A stretch of DNA of 64,000 bases from contig CANJKZ010001150.1 of NCBI GenBank assembly GCA_947471745.1, forward strand, positions 310,001-374,000. Reading direction: 5' to 3'. Every line of letters starts with the position of its first letter. Positions within the stretch are counted from its first letter, which is position 1. The notes beneath the pieces are model-generated. The model was given only the letters and a program-made list of their open reading frames with translations, was not told the origin of the DNA and did no database searches. A program made the position numbers and the translations under genes. Source of the DNA: Closterium sp. Naga37s-1 (lineage: Eukaryota; Streptophyta; Zygnematophyceae; Desmidiales; Closteriaceae). This document shows positions 29,809-41,301 of this stretch, piece by piece.

Positions 29809-32575
29809 ATGGCGAAGAACGCGAGCAAGGCGGGAAGTCCTACCGCCGCCTCCGGTGCGAGCTGTGACGGGGAAGACGGAGACGAAGCACACGGCGACGA
29901 CGCCGAGGAGGATTGGCCGGAGAACGGCCACGATGACAGCGCTTCGGGCGACGAATTTGGTACTGCCGACATCGAGGAGGACGAATGGTGGAATCAGCCG
30001 GTCGGGAGCGACGACGAGGTGGAAGAGTGGCGGGCTGGTGATTCCGACAACGACGGAGGTGAAGATGCTGGCGGTGACAACGCGGAGGCACAGGAAGCGG
30101 CGGTGGATGCGAATGAGGCTGCCGACGAGGCGGCGGCGGAACTCGAGACAGAGGCGCCTGCGGATGCGGACGCGGTGGCGGAGGCGAACAAGGTGGCTGC
30201 GGATGCCGTCTTATTTGAGGGTGAGGGCGACGACGACGACCCGTGGAGCCTTGGGACAGACGACGACGTTCCGCTACTGAAGCGGAGGCTGCGCCATCGC
30301 CTACAGTCCACGACGAAGCGCGCCCGCGTGGTGCTCTGTGACGACGACAGTCCCGGGGAGGAGCGTCGCCCCCTACTCACCGCTGCGGAGAAGGGAAAGG
30401 CAAAGGTCGTGGAAGCCCCTGCTAAGTCCCCTGCTAAGGCCCCTGCAAAGGCCCCTGCTCGTGGCCGCACAAGCAACAAGAAGCGCAAGGACGACGGAGA
30501 CCCTGGATCTAGCAAGGGTGCGGCAAAGAAAAAGGCGAAGAAGGCGCCGAATCCTGACGACATCATCGTCAACGAGGCGTTGGGCAGCGACGATGAGTAC
30601 GCGGCGGCGGCGGGCCCGATTCCCACGTTCCCTGAGAAGGAGGCGCCGAAGGACCCCACCCTCCATAATCCCAACACCCGCCCACCTTCCCCTCGCAGCA
30701 AAGACACTACGAAGAAGCGCCGCGGCTGGACCGTGCGTGAGAAGGTTAAGTGGGCGCGCCGCTATCAGGAGCTCGGCTCCTTGAAGAAGACTAGCTTGGA
30801 GTCAACCGCGAGCGTCGCCTGCATCAGACGCTGGTGCGCGGAGGCGGCTGCGGGCATCTACAAGGGCGCGGCTAACTGCCGCAAGCGGATGCACGGGGGG
30901 GGCCGCCACGCACACTACCCCGACATGGAGGCAGCGTTGTACCGCTACATCTGCCTTCAGCGCGCTAACGGGGTGGCCATCTCGGTGAAGGACACCCAAA
31001 AGTGGAGCCGCGAGTGGATGAAGAAGCATTACCCCGGCAAGAACTGGAACGCGAGCTCTCACTGGAGCCAGCGTTTCCGTGACCGCTGGAACCTGGTGAT
31101 GCGGGTGAAGACGAAGGTCGGACAACGTCTGTCGGCAGGTGCGTGGATAAGGAGTTCGTGCCGCGCACGGCCCATTGTATGCATGTCTTACCTTGCTCGT
31201 TGTCTAACCGTCCCTCGCTTCTGTTCCTGTCCCGTTTGCAGAGTGCGCGAAGGACTGCGAGTCCTTCTGGAAGTTCGTGCGCATCAACAGGGCGCGGCAC
31301 AACATCGACCTGGCCCGTATCATCAACGCGGACCAGACGCCACTGTTCGTGGAGATGCCGGCCGAGAGGACGATCGAGCACCGTGGCGCGCGCTCGGTCC
31401 CAATCCGCACTGCAGGCTACCAGAAGACGCGCTTGACGGTGATGCTCGCGTGCACTGCATCCGGGGAGAAGCTGCGGCCGTGGGTGTGGTTCAAGATGAA
31501 GAACGTCCCCAACTGTGAGATTCCGGACGGTAAGCGCCATGACATCAACCTTGCCCCTGCCTCATGAGCGTGCCCCACTGTGCTGATGTCCGTCTGTCCC
31601 TTGTGTGCCTGGCAGGAATCGTGGTCCAAGCACAGGACAACGGGTGGATGGACGAGAGCGCTGTGCAGACCTGGCTGTCCAAGGAGGTGCTTCCCCATCT
31701 GAACCCCCAGCGCGGCAAGAGCGCGAGGCGTGCGATGCTGGTGTTGGACTCCTACCGCGGCCACATCACCCAGACCATGCTTCAGTCGTACCGCACGCAC
31801 AGCATCACCCCTGCAGTCATTCCAGCGGGTTGTACGAGCCAGATTCAACCCCTGGACGTCTCCATCAACCGGTGCTTCAAGGCTGCCGTGCGAGCGCGCT
31901 ACGCCAGGTGGTTCATGCGTGAAGGGATTCACCTGAAGACGAAGAAGGGTGAGTTGGCTGTTCATTTTAAATTCCTGCTCTGTTTCGTGTCCTTATCGTT
32001 AACATCTCGCTGCCGTGTCCTCTGTCCCACCCGCAGGGAACCTGCGGAGGCCTCCGCACCCCGTGGTGCTGCAGTGGATCGCGGAGGCTTGGGATCAAGT
32101 CCCCAGGCAGATCATCATCGACGCGTTCCGCCACTGTGGGATCTCCAGCAAGCTGGACGGAACGGAGAACCACCTGGTGATGTCTCACCTGCGCGCCAGG
32201 AGCACCACCGATGTCTCCGAGGACATGTCCCTCGGGGGGACCACAGGCGACAACACGCGCCTGCTTCGGAAGGCTCCAGAGGAGGAGGAGGAAGAGGAGG
32301 AGGAGGAGGAGGAGGAGGAGGAGGAGGAGGAGGAGGAGGAGGAGGAGGAGGAGGAGGAGGAGGAGGCGATGCAGGCGGAGGGCGTGCGGGAGGTGGCCGT
32401 GGCAACTGGCCTGGAGGTGCTGTACCAGGAGACCCCCAACTACCGCGGAGCGGCGGCCGAGGCTGACCGCATGATCGAGCCAAGGGAGACGGCTAGGCAT
32501 GCCTGGCGAGTGCCAGACCTGGGCGTAGAGCCTGTTGCTAGTGCTGCAGAGGAGGCGGTTACTGAGGGGGGTTAG
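29809..32575 (+). CDS. Pogo/Tigger-like DDE transposase with CENP-B-type DNA-binding domain
   Basis: Exons 29809-31138, 31242-31529, 31616-31948 and 32037-32575 join in frame to 829 residues. The start at ATG 29809 is chosen because it follows the last plausible leader; ATG 29707 is in the same frame. The first ~320 residues are acidic, then Lys-rich (nuclear-localisation-like). A helix-turn-helix/CENP-B-like region follows (WTVREKVKWARRYQELGSL to WSREWMKKHYPGKNW). The DDE core has IINADQTPLFVE (first Asp), AMLVLDSYRGHIT (second Asp) and QPLDVSINRCFKAAVR (third Asp), the DDD pattern of pogo/Tigger elements. Near the C-terminus a GAG microsatellite (~32278-32368) encodes a run of about 30 Glu. 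No stop or frame break is seen, so the copy may be active. Confidence 0.88.
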
Positions 32576-32684
32576 GTAGAAGTAGGGATTCATGAATGTA
32601 TGGATGTACCCCCCTAAAGTAGTGTAGGCTCGTTTAGAAGACACCCCCTGTTTATAAGAAAACCCCTAAACCCCGGTTCTGATT

Positions 32685-32713
32685 ATAAGACATATATGTC
32701 TTATCTCGTACAC
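32685..32713. repeat. Right subterminal repeat of the pogo-like element
   Basis: This matches 29238-29266. The rest of the right end (32714-32819) has TTTATAAGA/TCTTATA-like motifs and then the inverted terminal repeat. Confidence 0.85.
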
Positions 32714-32821
32714 ACAAATAGGTGTCGTATAAAAAGGCTTGCCTGTTTATAAGAGACACCCGTATAGTAGACAACCCCTGTCTACTATTCAACACTGTCT
32801 TATATCCGGGCGATGACGGTA

Positions 32822-34249
32822 TACTAACGTTTGCCAACGTTTTACATGTGCACCGATCATGTTCGGTGTGGTAGCAGCGGCGGAAGCACGTTTTGTGCAT
32901 CTCTGCCGCCTGTGTGTTGTGTCGTGTAACCTCTCCACGTTGTATGCATGCTGTTACCATGTGTTATTTTGCAAGCTTGATTTGATGGCGTGTGAAGGTG
33001 GACAACTCTATCAGGGCAATTTCTCAAGTGAGAGCTAACATAAGGATCAAGTATCCAAGGTGCCACCAACACAAAGGTAGTGTCTCACATGTGTAGGTTG
33101 ATGGTTGAAAGCTTGGGTTGCCTTGTGAGTTTTGTTCCACAACACGGGTAATCTCACAACACTTACGCTCCCGCCCAAGCGTCACCCGTTTCCTTCAATA
33201 CATATTTTTTCTGCAATTCATGCATGAAAAATGCAGCAACTTCCATACTCAAAGAGTACCGTAGCATATAACTAAACAGCTATACTGTTTAGTTGTTATT
33301 TAGGATATATGCGCATATACTTGATGGGTCATGGCGCTACATTACATCATCGCGTCGTCGTGTCAGAAGCATTCTTCTGACAGACGATTACCGCGCGAAC
33401 GGCGGACTTGCGGGGCCGCCGTGCTGCGGAGGATTTTTACTGTAAAACTCAATCTGATATTTCGCGAAACGTAGATAACGAAATGGTATCCCCGTCGTCA
33501 ACGCTCTCACGAATTTGCCGCCTTCTGCCGATGGTGCGGCGCCCTCCACCCAAGCAGGAGAAATGGATCTTCGTTCCTGTGAATCGTGTGTTACCACTCT
33601 AAATCCGTCTAGATCCCCTGGATTTTACCTCTGAACATGGTTTCTTTCAGTGATGCTCGCTCACCTTCTGCAGTCCATACTCCAGCTTCCTTAAATGCCA
33701 TTCCTCCTAACCTAGTCACAGCAGTTCACTCCGATCTCGAGGATTAGCTTGCTAAGCCGAAATCCATGGCGGTCGCGATATTGTATCGAACCATTTATGG
33801 TTCTCACTCGTATCCTTAGTCGTCGTAATATTCAGATACGTTTATCTCAAGGTCGTCAATACGGAAATTACTAATCGTTGCAATTCATGGCTGACGCGAA
33901 CCAGTAACCTTTTAACCTTAGTCGTAGTCATCGTTAAGAAGTAAACCGAGCTTTACGTCTGATTATCGGACAGTGACATTCGAAGCTTAGAAATTGTAGT
34001 CATTCGGAGCAGTTTCATTTCCGCCAACCAGCAATTACTCTCTTGACTGCAGTTCCTATTTCAAATCATTCCAGTATTCAGAACAACTTAGTTCAAGTAT
34101 TGTAGACATCTGACGAGAGGGGGTTTGCCGAGATCGCTTCGTAAATCTTCTTCCTATCCCCATACGCTTTTTTAAGTACCGAGGCGACGCCGCTCTTCAC
34201 CAGCGAGAACGTTTCGATTTGGTGATGACCGAGGCTGATATCCTGCTGG
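32822..34249. other. intergenic, no supported gene
   Basis: No open frame here matches a known protein. A short inverted repeat, AACTAAACAGCTATACTGTTTAGTT, lies near 33271-33295. The rest is AT-richer unique sequence. Confidence 0.5.
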
Positions 34250-34875
34250 CGACAGCTGTTTTACACGGCGGATGATTGTACGACGTACAGCAATGAATAC
34301 TTCGGACTTCGAAAAGCGAGACGTCGCCAATGGTGATTGAGCGGATGTCTCCTGACGGTGACGAACGACACAGTTACTTCCAACAACGGTTAGCGACTGC
34401 CGCTTATGAAGGTGGCGATAAAAAAGACGATGACTGACGCTGACGACCGAACCGACGATTTCTGACGGTGACGATCGAGATGGTGACTTCTAACGGTGAC
34501 GATTGAAGTGCCGCGTTCCAACGGTAACGAGCAGGGCGGCGATTTTTAGCATCGACAATTAAAGTGACTCTTTTCGAAGATGACGACTAGGATTGCGATA
34601 CCTCAAAGTAACTATCAAATCGACGGTTCCCGATGGAGACGATTGAAGTGACGATTTCCGTCGGTGAAGCTGAGGATTGATCAGGAATTCTTACGGTGAC
34701 GATCAACGCGACGCTTTCCAAAGGTGACGATCAAGATGGTGACTTATCGTGGTGACGACTGAAGCGACACTTACCGACGCTGACTATCGAGATGTTGATA
34801 TCTCACGGTGACGATCTAAACGGTGGCCGTAACAGAGGCGAATGCGACGGTGGTCGAAATGACACCAACAGCAAC
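34250..34875. repeat. Degenerate ~40-bp tandem repeat rich in GGTGACGAT
   Basis: Blocks of the form CGGTGACGATCGAGATGGTG / ACGGTGACGATTGAAGTG followed by a YTTYC spacer recur about every 38-42 bp (for example 34363, 34458, 34495, 34695, 34725, 34752 and 34806). Copies are diverged and no single reading frame is kept. Confidence 0.6.
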
Positions 34876-34959
34876 GAGTGACTCTCATTCAGAGATGCAA
34901 TACAAGCAGCAGAATGGATACTGCTGCTGACTGGGACGATGACTGCCTCGCTGCTTCAA

Positions 34960-37900
34960 GCTCTCCAATACGGCTAAGTCCCCTCTCACTCTGCCCTTGT
35001 CATCATTACCGCTTCTGCTTCGCCCTTGTCCTCTTTGTACCGCGCTTATTCCTCACAGCATATTTGAAAAAAACTAAAGTTGAATGAGAGATGAGCGTGG
35101 CGATGGTAGCGCATGGCATTGGGGCGGCTTGAGCTCATACTAGAGTCGTAGGGGGCTAGAGTAGAATGCATTCATAATCATGCTGCGTCCCTTCCAAATT
35201 TGCCAGCTAGCTCGGCGCCCTAGTGCTGTGTGCTACCATCGCCTCCCCTTTCACAGCATCACAGTGCCACGTGCTTTTTATCTTCAACTTTCGTTTCCTC
35301 TACTCATCGTTCTTGTTATCTCTGCCCCCTTGCATGCATTTCACTACTTCCATGCTTCTACTGACTACTTGGGTCCCTTTCCGCTGCTCTGTTTTCTTGC
35401 TCTCCTTCCCATCTCGTCTGGTGCTATGGCAGCGTGGTGCGGGGAGGTGGGATGACGCACGGCAGGCAGTCACAGCGGTGTGCGAGCCTCCTGGAAGCCT
35501 GACGCCACTGTCCTGCAAGCACCCCCATACGGATAAGTTCCCTCTCCCTTCGCCCTTGCCATCCTTACCCGCTTCTGCTTCGTGTTTATCATTGCCCACT
35601 TTTGTACCGCATTCTTCCGTTACCGCGTGCTCGAAACAAATGAGCCCATTTTCGAATGGGAGCGATGAAAAGTTGAGTGAGAGATGAGCGGCGTTTGGCG
35701 ATGGAAGCGCATGGCACTGGGGCGGCTTGAGCTCATACTAGAGTCGTAGGGGGCTAGAGTAGAATGCATTCATAATCATGCTGCGTCCCTTCCAAATTTG
35801 CCTGCTAGCTCGGCGCCCTAGTGCTGTGTGCTACCATCGCCTCCCCTTTCACAGCGTCACAGTGCCACATGCTTTTTATCTTCAACTTCGTTTCCTCTAC
35901 TCATCTTTCTTGTTATCTCTGCCACCTTGCATGCATTTCACTACTTTCATGCTTCTACAGACTACTTGGGTCCCTTTCCGCTGCTCTGTTCTCTTGCTCT
36001 CCTTCCCATCTCGTCCGGTGCTATGGCAGCGTGGTGCGGGAAGGGAGGGCGGTGGGATGACGCACGGCCGGCAGTCACAGCGGTGTGCGAGCCTCCTGGA
36101 AGCCTGACGCCACTGTCCTGCAAGCACCCCCATACGGCTAAGTTCCCTCTCCCTTCGCCCTTGCCATCCGTACCGCTTCTGCTTCGTGTTTATCATTGCC
36201 CAATTTTGTACCGCATTCTTCCGTCACCGCGTGCTCGAAACAAATGAGCTCAATTTCGAATGGGAGCGTTGAAAAGTTGAGTGAGGGATGAGCGGCGTTT
36301 GGCGATGGTAGCGCATGGCACTGGGGCGGCTTGAGCTCATACTAGAGTCGTAGGGGGTTAGAGTAGAATGCATTCATAATCATGCTGCGTCCCTTCCAAA
36401 TTTGCCTGCTAGCTCGGCGCCCTAGTGCTGTGTGCTACCATCGCCTCCCCTTTCACAGCGTCACAGTGCCACGTGCTTTTTATCTTCAACTTCGTTTCCT
36501 CTACTCATCGTTCTTGTTATCTCTGCCCCCTTGCATGCATTTCACTACTTACAAGCTTCTTCTGCTGACTACTTGGGTCCCTTTCCCCTGCTCTGTTTTC
36601 TTGCTCTCCTTCCCATCTCGTCCGGTGCTATGGCAGCGTGGTGCGGGGAGGGAGGGCGGTGGGATGACGCACGGCAGGCAGTCACAGCGGCATGCGAGCC
36701 TCCTGGAAGCCTGACGCCACTGTCCTGCAAGCACCCCCATACGGCTAAGTTCCCTCTCCCTTCGCCCTTGCCATCCTTACCCGCTTCTGCTTTGTGTTTA
36801 TCATTGCCCACTTTTGTACCGCATTCTTCCGTCACCGCGTGCTCGAAACAAATGAGCCCATTTTCGAATGGGAGCGTTGAAAAGTTGAGTGAGGGATGAG
36901 CGGCGTTTGGCGATGGTAGCGCATGGCACTGGGGCGGCTTGAGCTCATACTAGAGTCGCAGGGGGTTAGAGTAGAATGCATTCATAATCATGCTGCGTCC
37001 CTTCCAAATTTGCCTGCTAGCTCGGCGCCCTAGTGCTGTGTGCTACCATCGCCTCCCCTTTCACAGCGTCACAGTGCCACGTGCTTTTTATCTTCAACTT
37101 CGTTTCCTCTACTCATCGTTCTTGTTATCTCTGCCACCTTGCATGCATTTCACTACTTACATGCTTCTTCTGCTGACTACTTGGGTCCCTTTCCCCTGCT
37201 CTGTTTTCTTGCTCTCCTTCCCATCTCGTCCGGTGCTATGGCAGCGTGGTGCAGGGAGGGAGGGCGGTGGGATGACGCACGGCAGGCAGTCACAGCGGCA
37301 TGCGAGCCTCCTGGAAGCCTGACGCCACTGTCCTGCAAGCACCCCCATACGGCTAAGTTCCCTCTCCCTTCGCCCTTGCCATCCTTACCCGCTTCTGCTT
37401 CGTGTTTATCATTGCCCACTTTTGTACCGCATTCTTCCGTCACCGCGTGCTCGAAACAAATGAGCCCATTTTCGAACGAAGCGATGAAAAGTTGAGTGAG
37501 AGATGAGCGGCGTTTGGCGATGGTAGCGCATGGCACTGGGGCGGCTTGAGCTCATACTAGAGTCGTAGGGGGTTAGAGTAGAATGCATTCATAATCATGC
37601 TGCGTCCCTTCCAAATTTGCCTGCTAGCTCGGCGCCCTAGTGCTGTGTGCTACCATCGCCTCCCCTTTCACAGCGTCACAGTGCCACGTGCTTTTTATCT
37701 TCAACTTCGTTTCCTCTACTCATCGTTCTTGTTATCTCTGCCACCTTGCATGCATTTCACTACTTCCATGCTTCTACTGACTACTTGGGTCCCTTTCCGC
37801 TGCTCTGTTTTCTTGCTCTCCTTCCCATCTCGTTCGGTGCTATGGCAGCGTGGTGCGGGGAGGGAGGGCGGTGGGATGACGCACGGCCGGCAGTCACAGC

Positions 37901-40900
37901 GGTGTGCGAGCCTCCTGGAAGCCTGACGCCACTGTCCTGCAATCACCCCCATACGGCTAAGTTCCCTCACCCTTCGGCCTTGCCATCCTTACCGCTTCTG
38001 CTTTGTGTTGATCATTGCCCACTTAAGTACCGCATTCCCGCATTCTTCCGTCACAGCGTGCTCGAAACAAATGAGCCCATTTTCGAATGGGAGCAATCAA
38101 AAGTTGAGTGAGAGATGAGCGGCGTTTGGCGATGGTAGCGCATGGCATTGGGGCGGCTTGAGCTCATACTAGAGTCGTAGGGGGTTAGAGTAGAATGCAT
38201 TCATAATCATGCTGCGTCCCTTCCAAATTTGCCAGCTAGCTCGGCGCCCTAGTGCTGTGTGCTACCATCGCCTCCCCTTTCACAGCATCACAGTGCCACG
38301 TGCTTTTTATCTTCAACTTTCGTTTCCTCTACTCATCGTTCTTGTTATCTCTGCCCCCTTGCATGCATTTCACTACTTCCATGCTTCTACTGACTACTTG
38401 GGTCCCTTTCCGCTGCTCTGTTTTCTTGCTCTCCTTCCCATCTCGTCTGGTGCTATGGCAGCGTGGTGCGGGGAGGTGGGATGACGCACGGCAGGCAGTC
38501 ACAGCGGTGTGCGAGCCTCCTGGAAGCCTGACGCCACTGTCCTGCAAGCACCCCCATACGGATAAGTTCCCTCTCCCTTCGCCCTTGCCATCCTTACCCG
38601 CTTCTGCTTCGTGTTTATCATTGCCCACTTTTGTACCGCATTCTTCCGTTACCGCGTGCTCGAAACAAATGAGCCCATTTTCGAATGGGAGCGATGAAAA
38701 GTTGAGTGAGAGATGAGCGGCGTTTGGCGATGGTAGCGCATGGCACTGGGGCGGCTTGAGCTCATACTAGAGTCGTAGGGGGCTAGAGTAGAATGCATTC
38801 ATAATCATGCTGCGTCCCTTCCAAATTTGCCTGCTAGCTCGGCGCCCTAGTGCTGTGTGCTACCATCGCCTCCCCTTTCACAGCGTCACAGTGCCACATG
38901 CTTTTTATCTTCAACTTCGTTTCCTCTACTCATCTTTCTTGTTATCTCTGCCACCTTGCATGCATTTCACTACTTTCATGCTTCTACAGACTACTTGGGT
39001 CCCTTTCCGCTGCTCTGTTCTCTTGCTCTCCTTCCCATCTCGTCCGGTGCTATGGCAGCGTGGTGCGGGAAGGGAGGGCGGTGGGATGACGCACGGCCGG
39101 CAGTCACAGCGGTGTGCGAGCCTCCTGGAAGCCTGACGCCACTGTCCTGCAAGCACCCCCATACGGCTAAGTTCCCTCTCCCTTCGCCCTTGCCATCCGT
39201 ACCGCTTCTGCTTCGTGTTTATCATTGCCCAATTTTGTACCGCATTCTTCCGTCACCGCGTGCTCGAAACAAATGAGCTCAATTTCGAATGGGAGCGTTG
39301 AAAAGTTGAGTGAGGGATGAGCGGCGTTTGGCGATGGTAGCGCATGGCACTGGGGCGGCTTGAGCTCATACTAGAGTCGTAGGGGGTTAGAGTAGAATGC
39401 ATTCATAATCATGCTGCGTCCCTTCCAAATTTGCCTGCTAGCTCGGCGCCCTAGTGCTGTGTGCTACCATCGCCTCCCCTTTCACAGCGTCACAGTGCCA
39501 CGTGCTTTTTATCTTCAACTTCGTTTCCTCTACTCATCGTTCTTGTTATCTCTGCCCCCTTGCATGCATTTCACTACTTACATGCTTCTTCTGCTGACTA
39601 CTTGGGTCCCTTTCCCCTGCTCTGTTTTCTTGCTCTCCTTCCCATCTCGTCCGGTGCTATGGCAGCGTGGTGCGGGGAGGGAGGGCGGTGGGATGACGCA
39701 CGGCAGGCAGTCACAGCGGCATGCGAGCCTCCTGGAAGCCTGACGCCACTGTCCTGCAAGCACCCCCATACGGCTAAGTTCCCTCTCCCTTCGCCCTTGC
39801 CATCCTTACCCGCTTCTGCTTTGTGTTTATCATTGCCCACTTTTGTACCGCATTCTTCCGTCACCGCGTGCTCGAAACAAATGAGCCCATTTTCGAACGA
39901 AGCGATGAAAAGTTGAGTGAGAGATGAGCGGCGTTTGGCGATGGTAGCGCATGGCACTGGGGCGGCTTGAGCTCATACTAGAGTCGTAGGGGGTTAGAGT
40001 AGAATGCATTCATAATCATGCTGCGTCCCTTCCAAATTTGCCTGCTAGCTCGGCGCCCTAGTGCTGTGTGCTACCATCGCCTCCCCTTTCACAGCGTCAC
40101 AGTGCCACGTGCTTTTTATCTTCAACTTCGTTTCCTCTACTCATCGTTCTTGTTATCTCTGCCACCTTGCATGCATTTCACTACTTACATGCTTCTTCTG
40201 CTGACTACTTGGGTCCCTTTCCCCTGCTCTGTTTTCTTGCTCTCCTTCCCATCTCGTCCGGTGCTATGGCAGCGTGGTGCAGGGAGGGAGGGCGGTGGGA
40301 TGACGCACGGCAGGCAGTCACAGCGGCATGCGAGCCTCCTGGAAGCCTGACGCCACTGTCCTGCAAGCACCCCCATACGGCTAAGTTCCCTCTCCCTTCG
40401 CCCTTGCCATCCTTACCCGCTTCTGCTTCGTGTTTATCATTGCCCACTTTTGTACCGCATTCTTCCGTCACCGCGTGCTCGAAACAAATGAGCCCATTTT
40501 CGAACGAAGCGATGAAAAGTTGAGTGAGAGATGAGCGGCGTTTGGCGATGGTAGCGCATGGCACTGGGGCGGCTTGAGCTCATACTAGAGTCGTAGGGGG
40601 TTAGAGTAGAATGCATTCATAATCATGCTGCGTCCCTTCCAAATTTGCCTGCTAGCTCGGCGCCCTAGTGCTGTGTGCTACCATCGCCTCCCCTTTCACA
40701 GCGTCACAGTGCCACGTGCTTTTTATCTTCAACTTCGTTTCCTCTACTCATCGTTCTTGTTATCTCTGCCACCTTGCATGCATTTCACTACTTCCATGCT
40801 TCTACTGACTACTTGGGTCCCTTTCCGCTGCTCTGTTTTCTTGCTCTCCTTCCCATCTCGTTCGGTGCTATGGCAGCGTGGTGCGGGGAGGGAGGGCGGT

Positions 40901-41301
40901 GGGATGACGCACGGCCGGCAGTCACAGCGGTGTGCGAGCCTCCTGGAAGCCTGACGCCACTGTCCTGCAATCACCCCCATACGGCTAAGTTCCCTCACCC
41001 TTCGGCCTTGCCATCCTTACCGCTTCTGCTTTGTGTTGATCATTGCCCACTTAAGTACCGCATTCCCGCATTCTTCCGTCACAGCGTGCTCGAAACAAAT
41101 GAGCCCATTTTCGAATGGGAGCAATCAAAAGTTGAGTGAGAGATGAGCGGCGTTTGGCGATGGTAGCGCATGGCATTGGGGCGGCTTGAGCTCATACTAG
41201 AGTCGTAGGGGGTTAGAGTAGAATGCATTCATAATCATGCTGCGTCCCTTCCAAATTTGCCTGCTAGCTCGGCGCCCTAGTGCTGTGTGCTACCATCGCC
41301 T
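34960..41301. repeat. Satellite of ~605-bp units in a two-block higher-order array
   Basis: Units starting ATGCTGCGTCCCTTCCAAAT begin at 35180, 35778, 36382, 36990, 37597, 38209, 38807, 39411, 40018 and 40625. An eleventh begins at 41237 and breaks off near 41301, and a diverged partial unit covers ~34960-35179. Spacings are 598, 604, 608, 607, 612, then 598, 604, 607, 607, 612. This shows that five distinct units were duplicated together as a block of about 3,029 bp; corresponding units are almost identical, whereas neighbours differ by indels. Every unit contains open frames of about 109 and 154 codons on the plus strand. They lack known domains and shift start and end with the indels, so I do not call genes. 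Confidence 0.92.

Larger units (their letters stand above)
29222..32819 (+). mobile_element. Pogo/Tigger-like (Tc1/mariner superfamily) DNA transposon, 3.6 kb
   Basis: Terminal inverted repeats CCGTCATCGCCCGGATATAA (continuing GACA) bound the element at 29222 and, inverted, at 32819. They are flanked by TA on both sides (29220-29221 and 32820-32821), as expected for Tc1/mariner/pogo elements. Inside each end a 29-bp direct subterminal repeat, ATAAGACATATATGTCTTAT plus CTCGTACAC, occurs at 29238-29266 and 32685-32713. It encloses the palindrome AAGACATATATGTCTT, a plausible transposase-binding site. The element encodes an apparently intact four-exon DDE transposase. Its left end lies 44 bp past the asparaginyl-tRNA synthetase stop. 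Confidence 0.9.

Noticed and set aside
32115..32483. Poly-Pro or poly-Ser protein antisense to the transposase
   Set aside because: It is the reverse reading of the GAG microsatellite that encodes poly-Glu in the transposase.
35180..41139. Eleven repeated ORFs of about 109 and 154 codons as a tandem gene family
   Set aside because: The frames overlap in two registers, lack known domains, and change start and end with unit indels. The DNA itself is what is conserved, so a satellite explains them better.
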